Source of the DNA: Phycisphaerales bacterium
GTDB lineage: Bacteria; Planctomycetota; Phycisphaerae; UBA1845; Fen-1342
DNA length: 37,663 nt
Direction: 5' to 3'
NCBI GenBank assembly: GCA_003162245.1
Contig: PMMM01000211.1
Location: 1-37,663 of the forward strand
Shown here: positions 1 to 6,724 of the stretch, piece by piece
Position numbering within the stretch: position 1 is the stretch's first letter
How the letters are laid out: each line of letters opens with the position of its first letter
Made by a program: the position numbers and the translations under genes
The notes under the pieces: generated by a model
What the model was told of the DNA's origin: nothing
The model's database searches: none
Seen by the model: only the letters and a program-made list of their open reading frames with translations

Positions 1-11
1 GGGCTGAGAAT

Positions 12-50
12 GCGGTCGCCCTGAGGACAGGGAGCATTTGCTCCGACCGC
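12..50. repeat. Nested palindrome able to form a three-way junction
   Basis: A perfect 7-bp outer stem (12-18 GCGGTCG with 44-50 CGACCGC) encloses two perfect hairpins. These are CCCTG-AGGA-CAGGG at 19-32 and AGC-ATTT-GCT at 33-42. It ends two bases before a consensus -35 hexamer. There is no T-run, so it is not a classical terminator on either strand. It could be a dispersed palindromic element, the 3' end of an upstream transcript or an operator; the sequence does not decide. Confidence 0.55.
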
Positions 51-52
51 GC

Positions 53-83
53 TTGACAGCACCCGACGCCACTGCTACATAAA
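53..83 (+). promoter_or_regulatory. Sigma-70-type promoter of the PocR kinase operon
   Basis: A perfect TTGACA lies at 53-58. It is followed after 17 bases by TACATA (76-81), or after 19 bases by CATAAA (78-83), both imperfect -10 matches. Transcription would start near 88-90, giving a leader of about 125 nt. It is the only strong -35 seen upstream of the kinase gene. Confidence 0.5.
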
Positions 84-121
84 AGAAAGGTGGCTCCTGT
101 CTCCTCTTATCTGGGCCGCCG

Positions 122-137
122 CCGGGCCGGGGCCCGG
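122..137 (+). other. GC hairpin in the leader of the kinase operon
   Basis: CCGGGC (122-127) pairs with GCCCGG (132-137) around a 4-base loop, about 80 bases before the kinase start codon. It has no T-tract. It may affect mRNA stability or simply reflect local GC content. Confidence 0.3.
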
Positions 138-215
138 ACTTCGTATCGCCGCCAGAGCGTGGGGTTCGTGTTTGACCCCGATTGCCGTGGCCCATGTCCG
201 TGCGGAGATTAGCCG

Positions 216-2576
216 ATGACCGACAATCGCATCTTCGAATACGTCGAGAAGGGCCAGATGGAACGGCTCTTAAGAGGTATTGCGGAACTCGCAGGCGTTG
301 CACTACGCCTGTCCGACGCCAAAGGCGAGACGCTCTGCGGCCCCTTCAACTTCACGGAGCTGTGCGCACGCTACAACTTCGCGTGCCGACCGGACCTCTG
401 CAAGGCCTCCGCCGTGAAGCGCATGGCCCGGTTGACCAAGGACCAGCTATATCATGTATTCGAGTGTGCGGGTGATGGCGACCGGCCTGGAGAAAGCGGC
501 GCGGGGATCTTTGATGCGGTCGTGCCGATTCGAGTCGCTGACGAGCACATCGCCAGCATTAATTGCGGGCAGGTCCTGTTCGAACAGCCGGACACCGCGC
601 GAAGGGCGCGTTTTCAGGACTTTGCGACCCACGGGCTGGGCCTGGGCGGCGAGGAGTTGCGCGGGTACTTGCGCGCGGTCGACTCGCTGCGAATCATGCC
701 GCGCGAGCGTCTGACGACAATTCTCGACTTCCTTGGATGGTTGGCCAATCTGGTGTCCAGCTATGCCTACGACCATCACCAAGTCACACAACTTCACCCC
801 TTGATGAAAGCCAGGGCGCGTTCGCCGGAGCAGATCGTCGCAGATGTCCTGGCCACCGTCAGCCAGGTCTGTGCGGGGACACTCGGCATTACGTTGTGGT
901 ACTGCGACGGCGAGGGATCTTTGGTCTTAAAGGCACTCTGGGGTTTCGAGCCTGTCGAGATCAGCCGACGCGTCATGCCGATGAACCGGTCGATTTCTGG
1001 CCGGGCCTTGCGCGAGGGCCAGGTCAAGTTCGCCGAGCTTCCCGATGACCCCGACTTCTGCGACCCGACCTTGCTCGAACGGCACGGACCGTGTCGTCTC
1101 GCCGCCATCCCCTTCGTTGACCTCGCGGGCGGCGACCGGCACCTCGGAGCGGTGGCGGTTTTTTTGGACCCGGCCGGTCCGCTTCCATCGGAGCACGTAA
1201 TTGCATTGGTCTCGCAAACGCGCGGCATGTTGGAGACCGCCCTGCACAGAGAGAGCGATTTGCACCGACAGGGCATTATTGCCGCGGCTGCCACCCTCTT
1301 GACAGCGGACGAGGACAACTTCTGGTCGGAGTTCGACCGGATCGTGCTCAGTACACTGCCGAACGTGAGGGCGTACGTGCTGTACATGCAGGACGAATAC
1401 CGCGAGCACTGCAATCCGGTGCGCACAGGAGTTTTTGACGGCGCGCCGGAATTCAATCAAGCCCAATTGCGGAAATTCTGCCGACATGTGTTGCGCCAGG
1501 TGACCGACCGCGGCCGTGCGGTTGCGCATCATGACCTTTTGTCGAGCGAGACGCCACAGCCCGAGCGGGATTTGTTTCAGCAGACGTTTGTCGGGCCGCG
1601 GGACGCCGCCCCGAGCTTCAGCGCTGTGGGAGTTCCGCTTCGCGACAATGAGAACCGTTTGGTCGGTGGGTTGATTTGCGTTGCGGCCAGGACAGCCCAG
1701 AAGCCCGACGCGGGGGTCCCTTGTTTTGTGTTTCCGACATTCGCGCACAGCCATATCAGCGCGATGCAGGGTCTGGGCTCGGTGCTGTCGATTGTGTTGG
1801 CCCGCCAGAATGCCGAACGGGCGCGGGCCGTGGCACAGGCGGTGCGGATGCACGAGCTCGTAGCGCCGCTACATGCAATGCAGGGCTATCACGAAAACCT
1901 AGTGTGCATGTTCAGAGACCTCAAGTCCAGACTGTCGTCGCAGGAGCTTGACTATGCTCCGTTCGAAGCTCAGCTTACTCGTCTGGGTTACCTCTGCGAG
2001 CTGCTTGGGCTTATTGCCACGAGCGATGCGCTTGAGGGCCCGACGAGGCTCTCATGCGCGAGCTTCGAGCGTGATATTCTGTTACCTATTGTGCAGCCTT
2101 TGCGTGCGTATGCGCTGGCCGAAAAAGGGAGTAGCGTATGGTACGCGAGCGACTTCCATCAGGAGCTTCCTGCCGTCTGGTTAGCAGTGAACCGCATGAA
2201 GCAATGCGTGTTTAACCTCGTGTTTAATGCGGTTAAGTACTCGATGCCCTACACCCGAATCGCAATCACGCTGCACACAGGCAAAGACAGGGACAGCCCC
2301 GAATGGGAGATTCACGTAAGGAACCAAGGTATCGGCGTGCCCCGGGGCGATGAGGATCGCATTTTCTGGCGTTTTACGCAGGGCTCAAACGCGGACCAGG
2401 TGGCGGCGTCCGGCTCCGGGCTCGGTCTCTATGTGGCGCGCGCCATCGCCCGCAAGCATGGGGGTGACGTCGTGTTGCGGAACGGTAGCCCCGAGAACAC
2501 GGTCTTCGTGCTTAAGTTGCCGTATTCGCTAAGGGATCGTCCGCCCGAGAGCGTGCAGAAGGAGCTTGGAGAATGA
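216..2576 (+). CDS. PocR/GAF-domain sensor histidine kinase
   Basis: 786-residue, apparently cytoplasmic sensor kinase; no signal peptide or membrane segment is visible. Residues 5-170 resemble the PocR ligand-binding domain, with Cys 41, 50, 57, 62, 84 and 117 and the PI-V-...-GQVLF block (104-122). Two GAF-like segments follow (about 205-345 and 355-530). The kinase core has an H-box HELVAPLHAM (candidate phospho-acceptor His546), an N-box NLVFNAVKYS (667-676), a G1 box in which Asp is replaced by Asn (703, NQGIG), and a G2 box GSGLGLYVARA (733-743). The start is supported by GGAGA 7 bases upstream. The stop overlaps the downstream receiver start (ATGA), so the two are probably translationally coupled. 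PocR domains are known from regulators of propanediol utilisation; the ligand here is unknown. The Asn in G1 occurs in some active kinases, so loss of activity cannot be assumed. Confidence 0.85.
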   Translation: MTDNRIFEYVEKGQMERLLRGIAELAGVALRLSDAKGETLCGPFNFTELCARYNFACRPDLCKASAVKRMARLTKDQLYHVFECAGDGDRPGESGAGIFDAVVPIRVADEHIASINCGQVLFEQPDTARRARFQDFATHGLGLGGEELRGYLRAVDSLRIMPRERLTTILDFLGWLANLVSSYAYDHHQVTQLHPLMKARARSPEQIVADVLATVSQVCAGTLGITLWYCDGEGSLVLKALWGFEPVEISRRVMPMNRSISGRALREGQVKFAELPDDPDFCDPTLLERHGPCRLAAIPFVDLAGGDRHLGAVAVFLDPAGPLPSEHVIALVSQTRGMLETALHRESDLHRQGIIAAAATLLTADEDNFWSEFDRIVLSTLPNVRAYVLYMQDEYREHCNPVRTGVFDGAPEFNQAQLRKFCRHVLRQVTDRGRAVAHHDLLSSETPQPERDLFQQTFVGPRDAAPSFSAVGVPLRDNENRLVGGLICVAARTAQKPDAGVPCFVFPTFAHSHISAMQGLGSVLSIVLARQNAERARAVAQAVRMHELVAPLHAMQGYHENLVCMFRDLKSRLSSQELDYAPFEAQLTRLGYLCELLGLIATSDALEGPTRLSCASFERDILLPIVQPLRAYALAEKGSSVWYASDFHQELPAVWLAVNRMKQCVFNLVFNAVKYSMPYTRIAITLHTGKDRDSPEWEIHVRNQGIGVPRGDEDRIFWRFTQGSNADQVAASGSGLGLYVARAIARKHGGDVVLRNGSPENTVFVLKLPYSLRDRPPESVQKELGE

Positions 2577-3199
2577 AGGTTCTTGTCATCGATGATGATC
2601 GTGTCTATACGGAGCCAGTCGTGTGGCGACTGGAGCACGAGGGCTTCGAAGTAGTGCACTGCATCTCGGCAAGCGAGGTTCTGTCTGGCTGGTTCGAAGT
2701 GACAGATCAGACGGTGGAGTCGCTCCGCCGCGATGGGGTACCTGCTTCTGTGCTAGAACGGCTCGTGCACGCGCCTACCGAGGACGATGGTGGCTTGGGA
2801 GAACCTGTACGCTGTGTCCACGTAGACGCTTTTCGCTGCAAGTTGGAGCGCCGGCTGGGTGAGGAGGAGGCCAGCAGGTACTTCGAGTCGATTCGGTCGC
2901 GAGCGCACCGAGACCCGCTGACGCCCGCGCCGGACGTCGTAATCCTCGACCTGATGATGCCCCGCGAGCACTACGGCAAGCAGGAGTCGGAGAACGGGCG
3001 GGCTACGGGAGTTGCCCTGATGCGGGATATTGTTGAGCGCGTGCCCAGCGCGCGTTTTGTGGTGCTGACGGTACGCGACGAACCGGAGTGCCACGCGGCG
3101 CTGCGCAAGCGATTTGGGAGAAGTATCGTCGAGATTGTGCAAAAGCCGGCATTGCCCAGCAGAGTCGCAGAAGCGGTGAAGAACGTGTTTGCCGTATAG
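2573..3199 (+). CDS. Atypical response-regulator receiver protein with large internal insert
   Basis: 208 residues. The receiver fold is recognisable from MKVLVIDDD (acid pair Asp8/Asp9), DVVILDLMMP (phospho-acceptor Asp126), VVLTVRD (Thr166) and QKP (Lys191). All catalytic positions are therefore kept. The distance from strand 2 (about residues 26-30) to strand 3 (121-126) is about 90 residues instead of about 15. The loop after the acceptor aspartate is also lengthened. No DNA-binding or enzymatic output domain follows. It overlaps the kinase gene by 4 bases, with an AAGGAG ribosome-binding site inside that gene, so it is almost certainly the partner of that kinase. Output is probably through protein-protein contact; the insert may be the contact surface (inference). 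Confidence 0.8.
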   Translation: MKVLVIDDDRVYTEPVVWRLEHEGFEVVHCISASEVLSGWFEVTDQTVESLRRDGVPASVLERLVHAPTEDDGGLGEPVRCVHVDAFRCKLERRLGEEEASRYFESIRSRAHRDPLTPAPDVVILDLMMPREHYGKQESENGRATGVALMRDIVERVPSARFVVLTVRDEPECHAALRKRFGRSIVEIVQKPALPSRVAEAVKNVFAV

Positions 3200-3213
3200 A
3201 TGGAGCTTAATCC

Positions 3214-3858
3214 ATGCCTCGAGTATCCCGATTGGCCCTCGTGGTGCTAGTTGCCGTCCCCTGGGCGGCGGCCGAGGCACAATCACGTCCAGAAACCACG
3301 TGCAAATTCTCGCAGGAGGCCTTGGATGATCGACTAAGGAGCCTTGATGCACGTGTGACTAGCGTCGAGAGCCAGGCGCCGCAGTTTCTTCTGACATGCT
3401 TGGCCCTGAGCGTCGCCGGCGGGGCCGGGGCCGTTACGGTGCCTGCGTTATGGCGGAGACGCGCAGCGAAACGCCACGCGGTCGAGCAAGCCCACCGAAT
3501 CAGTATTTCACTAAAAGCGGTGTACGAGCTTGCCGTCGTCGTGATCAAGGTGTCCCATGCGGCGGCGGACCGGGGAAGCGACGGCGTTTTAGACTTCCGG
3601 AAGCTGTTGCTGCCGCTTACGCTGCACAAAGGCCGACTGATGGTGATTTGCGGTGGCGATGCCGACGTAATCGTTGGCGCGAATGAGCTTCGCCAACTCT
3701 CGAAGGAGCCTCATGACCGCCTCAAGGCGCTGGCAGCTTTGAAGCACGCAACAACGCGCACCGAGCTGTCGGACGAGGCGAGGCAGGCTGTCCAGGAGGC
3801 TAGCGATCACTTGAAGAAGTCTGGCCCGGGCGGGTCCATGAGCGCGAGGCCAGCATGA
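3214..3858 (+). CDS. Unrecognised protein with signal peptide and one membrane segment
   Basis: 214 residues, family not recognised. Residues 1-22 look like a cleavable signal sequence (MPRVSRLALVVLVAVPWAAA, then EAQ). Residues 33-53 could form a short coiled coil, 56-78 are a hydrophobic membrane span, and RRRAAKR (81-87) follows as a positive-inside anchor. The C-terminal 130 residues are helical and charged and would lie in the cytoplasm. The gene starts 14 bases after the receiver stop behind GGAG, so it is the third member of the operon. It may be the membrane target of the receiver (inference from context only). Confidence 0.6.
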   Translation: MPRVSRLALVVLVAVPWAAAEAQSRPETTCKFSQEALDDRLRSLDARVTSVESQAPQFLLTCLALSVAGGAGAVTVPALWRRRAAKRHAVEQAHRISISLKAVYELAVVVIKVSHAAADRGSDGVLDFRKLLLPLTLHKGRLMVICGGDADVIVGANELRQLSKEPHDRLKALAALKHATTRTELSDEARQAVQEASDHLKKSGPGGSMSARPA

Positions 3859-4016
3859 TGATGTCTCCCGCGGTTCATCCGAAAAGAGAGGGCTGACGAG
3901 GGTATCAGTGAGTGTGCGAGCGCGGAACGGACCGCCGAACGGTTCCGTTCGGGGTCGATTTGAAGAAGCGATCTGAAAAAAACGTCAAACTCACCGCCAC
4001 CATTGCCAAGCCAGGT

Positions 4017-4025
4017 TGTTATACA
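4017..4025 (+). promoter_or_regulatory. Extended -10 promoter-like site
   Basis: TG-T-TATACA at 4017-4025 fits an extended -10 element (TGnTATAAT) with two mismatches. There is no good -35 at the usual spacing. Transcription would start near 4032, about 70 bases before the terminator. Confidence 0.35.
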
Positions 4026-4031
4026 TAGTGG

Positions 4032-4102
4032 AACGCTTCAAAAGCCCATCCCAGCGCATGGGCCACGGATTGTGCACCACGCACGTCCGCGGCCCCTTTT
4101 TT
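4032..4102 (+). ncRNA. Candidate short attenuator-like RNA
   Basis: Predicted transcript of about 71 nt from the extended -10 site to the T-run. Two hairpins exclude each other. GCCCAT (4044-4049) can pair with ATGGGC (4058-4063), while the same GGGC forms the 5' side of the terminator stem. That switch-like geometry is typical of attenuators, but no + strand gene follows. It may be a small RNA or simply the 3' end of the kinase operon transcript. Confidence 0.3.
4060..4102 (+). terminator. Rho-independent terminator
   Basis: GGGCC-A-CGGA (4060-4069) pairs with TCCG-C-GGCCC (4086-4095) with one A/C mismatch. An inner GTGC/GCAC stem (4072-4075 with 4081-4084) extends it, and six T follow (4097-4102). 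It lies 200 bases after the last gene of the kinase operon. Confidence 0.75.
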
Positions 4103-4196
4103 ATGCCCGATAACTGCCGGAATCCTTGCAGGTTTCGCGCAGCCGACCTGCGCCCCTCTCATCCCCTCGGCAGCCATCGGTCGCGGTCGCGTTCAG

Positions 4197-5405
4197 CTAC
4201 CAAATGACGGCCGCGGCACAAGTTACGTGCGTCTGCGAGCCGTAGTCGACCGCCTGATGATAGCGAAGAACGCGGCAAGCGCGCCGAGGGAGCGATCGGA
4301 GAGCGGCGTAAATACACCCAGGGCTGCAAATCCTTGTCGGATTTCCGGTTACGGCTATTCGCCGCAGGAACTGCTCCTCATGACGTGTTTCGAGCAGCGT
4401 CAGCAAGTGCCGTTCGGCCTTTGCCACTTCCGCCAGGATCGCCGGAGTAATCGGCGCCCAGTCCCCGAACGGCCTCCCGATGTGACTGAGATCGGCGCCG
4501 GCTAGCACGACCGTTCGCTCGCGCCCCTCAGCAACCAGCAGCCCCAACGCGTCGGCGAACCGGGCAAGATCAGATGCCGTGCTATCCGCGGGAGCGGTAT
4601 CGGCCTCCACGCACGGATTCGGACAGAGAAACGGGACGATCTGGAACGGCCGGTCCCCGGCAATCACTTGCAGAATGTGAACCTGCAACTCGATCGAGTG
4701 CTCCCAGAGGTGGTCAAGCTCCTCAACGGTGAGCGACACGCCCAGCCGTGATTCCAGACGCTCAACGAAGTCGCCGTCCACCGCGACGACACCCAGCGGC
4801 GTGCAGAAGGACTTCGTGGTCGCCACAACCCCCGCCGACCGCCCGGCGTGATTTGTACCCAGGATGACGTACCGGTCCGCTACCGGCATCTGCGCCAGCG
4901 TCGCATACGCGTCCGCGTAGCACGGAGCCCCGCGCGCGTAATCCAGATGCGGCGCGATCAGCCCGCGCACGTCATGGACCGGCGCCGCCGTCCCGCTCGC
5001 AAGGAGCTCCTCGATCTCGGCTCGCAGGGCGGTCGCGTCGGGGTAGCGCTCGCGGTTGTCACGGTGAGGGGCGGCACGGAACTCCGCCCGCCGCCGCTCG
5101 TACGCCTGCTCGAAGCGCTCGTTGTGCAGCAGGAGGGCCTCATCGAGTACGCCTACGAGCTGGAGAATCTGCTCGGTCGGCACGTGCAGCCCGAGTTGCT
5201 GCTGGAAGGCGGCCTCGATGTCCGCACACGAGTGCCGCCCGTCGAGGTGGGCGAGGACGAAGTACCCGGCCGGCGAAACCGCGAGCGTCTGCGGGGCGAT
5301 GTGAATCCGATCGTGGACGACGAACCGCAGACTCTCCTCGCCCCCTTCCTGGACGGGCGTAACGTCGACCGACCGTAGCGCAGGCAGAGGATCCGGTATG
5401 CTCAT
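4197..5405 (-). CDS. Memo-family (AmmeMemoRadiSam system B) protein with PqqD-like N-terminal domain
   Basis: 402 residues. Residues about 145-400 match the Memo family. They contain GLIAPHLDY (His153), LGTNHAG (His186), EHSIELQ (His236), GADLSHIG (Asp305/His308) and RICSPGC (Cys360), which correspond to the metal/active-site positions of that fold. Residues about 25-100 (VSPAGYFVLAHLDGRHS and what follows) resemble a PqqD/RiPP-recognition winged-helix domain, which the human Memo protein lacks. Neither the AMMECR1 nor the radical-SAM partner gene of the AmmeMemoRadiSam trio is in the window. It starts 17 bases after the flippase-like gene, so it is last in that operon. Function of the bacterial family is not established. 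Confidence 0.8.
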   Translation of the reverse strand: MSIPDPLPALRSVDVTPVQEGGEESLRFVVHDRIHIAPQTLAVSPAGYFVLAHLDGRHSCADIEAAFQQQLGLHVPTEQILQLVGVLDEALLLHNERFEQAYERRRAEFRAAPHRDNRERYPDATALRAEIEELLASGTAAPVHDVRGLIAPHLDYARGAPCYADAYATLAQMPVADRYVILGTNHAGRSAGVVATTKSFCTPLGVVAVDGDFVERLESRLGVSLTVEELDHLWEHSIELQVHILQVIAGDRPFQIVPFLCPNPCVEADTAPADSTASDLARFADALGLLVAEGRERTVVLAGADLSHIGRPFGDWAPITPAILAEVAKAERHLLTLLETRHEEQFLRRIAVTGNPTRICSPGCIYAALRSLPRRACRVLRYHQAVDYGSQTHVTCAAAVIW

Positions 5406-5422
5406 CGAGGATCTCGCGGGCG

Positions 5423-6670
5423 CTAGGGAGGCTCGACCAACCGCGCCGCCGCGGCCTCCGGCACCGCGGCGCCCGCGTTCGTCACAGCATCCGCTGTGTT
5501 TGCCGCGGCGTCAGGTTGCACTTCGAGCTCCGCGAGCTGCGCCTTGCTGGGCAGATGCGCCCCGAGCAGCGGGACCAGCACGCCGGGCAGCGCCCAGACA
5601 AGCTGGATCAGCCGCACCGCCAGCGCCAAGGCTACTGCCTGCGACGGATCGTTGTGCAGCGCCCCGCCGGTGAAGAACTTCACGTAGAAGTACTCCAGGA
5701 CGCCGAAGGCCTGGGGCGGCGCGATGGGAATGGCCGCGATGAGGAAGCCGATGGACACGTAGACGAAGTAGTGGGACCAGCCGCCTTCCATGCCGAGGGC
5801 GTGGGCCATGATGGCGGCGCTGAACATGCAGATGCCCTGCAAGACGAAAGTCATCAGGAGCGACACGACGATGAGCAGTTTGTGGTGCCGCATGGCGACC
5901 GTGGCGCGGCCGACACGCAGCAACTGGTCGCCCATCGGCAGGCGGGCCGCCAGTTCCTTCAGACGCAGGACGCCCCGGATGCGGCGGCTGAAGACGACGA
6001 TGCAGCCGGCGCCCAGGACCGCACAGATCACCAGCAACGTGACGATGAGTTGGCCGAACTGGCTCGGATCGCTCGTGAACAGGATGGCGGCGCCGGCCAG
6101 CATCACCAGTCCGAACAGCCCGATCGCACGGTCGAGAAACACCGTGGTGACGGCCTCCGTCTTCAGGTGCGTGTAGTGCGTCAGGTAGTAGGCCTTGATC
6201 AGATCGCCGCCGGTCGTCCCGGGCAGCGCGAAATTGAAGAAATTGCCGGCCACGGTGAGCTTCGTCGCCGGCCAGAGCCCGAGCCGCACGTCCTGGACGG
6301 CCAGCATGACCACCAGCCGCCAGCTTTGGATTGCGATCACCGGTATGAAGATGATGATCGCCCACAGGGCCAGCCACTTGTCGGTCTTCGGCACGACCGT
6401 GGCGATGCCACGCTCGATCTCCGGGACACTCTGGCCATTGACGTCGATGCGGTGGACGGCGCTGAGCGGGATCGTTTCCTGGCGCCCGTCGCGCAGGATC
6501 ACGAATTCGTCCCCGCGCGGCTGCTCCACAAGCCGCACCATCGGCCCCTTCGGGCCCGTCAGCCGCACGTAGTCGTACCACGGCACGGTGTGCACCAGCC
6601 AGGCAATGGCCACGACACACAGGCCATAGCGCAACAGCAGCAGCATCCAGCGCAGGAAAGGCTTGCTCAT
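5423..6670 (-). CDS. Flippase-like (LPG synthase transmembrane/UPF0104) membrane protein
   Basis: 415 residues from the ATG at 6670; a GTG at 6679 would add three. A first membrane span (about 10-28) is followed by an extracytoplasmic segment of about 80 residues. Seven or more further spans follow. The signature GNFFNFALPGTTGGDLIKAY with FLDRAIGL just after it is that of the LPG_synthase_TM/UPF0104 family, which includes lipid-flipping or lipid-modifying membrane proteins. There is no MprF catalytic domain, so aminoacyl-lipid synthesis is not indicated. The C-terminus is rich in Ala and Pro. Its position directly after a GT-C-like gene suggests joint work on a lipid-linked glycan (inference). 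Confidence 0.75.
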   Translation of the reverse strand: MSKPFLRWMLLLLRYGLCVVAIAWLVHTVPWYDYVRLTGPKGPMVRLVEQPRGDEFVILRDGRQETIPLSAVHRIDVNGQSVPEIERGIATVVPKTDKWLALWAIIIFIPVIAIQSWRLVVMLAVQDVRLGLWPATKLTVAGNFFNFALPGTTGGDLIKAYYLTHYTHLKTEAVTTVFLDRAIGLFGLVMLAGAAILFTSDPSQFGQLIVTLLVICAVLGAGCIVVFSRRIRGVLRLKELAARLPMGDQLLRVGRATVAMRHHKLLIVVSLLMTFVLQGICMFSAAIMAHALGMEGGWSHYFVYVSIGFLIAAIPIAPPQAFGVLEYFYVKFFTGGALHNDPSQAVALALAVRLIQLVWALPGVLVPLLGAHLPSKAQLAELEVQPDAAANTADAVTNAGAAVPEAAAARLVEPP

Positions 6671-6724
6671 CCGACGCACCTATGTTCGCGGCGAGTCCCG
6701 CGCGGCGGACAGCGCCCGCCAGGT

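Larger units (their letters stand above)
3859..4196. other. Gene-free convergent region
   Basis: 338 bases between the anchored protein gene (+) and the Memo-family gene (-). No convincing coding region is present; the open frame at 4016-4207 has no ribosome-binding site and runs over a terminator. It holds a weak bulged hairpin (3925-3933 with 3941-3950), an extended -10 sequence (4017-4025) and a strong intrinsic terminator (4060-4102). Confidence 0.6.

Noticed and set aside
182-475. 97-residue frame before and inside the kinase gene
   Set aside because: Out of frame with the PocR coding region, Arg-rich, and lacks a ribosome-binding site.
3925-3950. Hairpin after the anchored-protein gene as terminator
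   Set aside because: The stem is bulged and no T-run follows; the structure at 4060-4102 is far better.
4016-4207. 63-residue frame on the + strand
   Set aside because: No ribosome-binding site, runs through the terminator and overlaps the end of the Memo-family gene.
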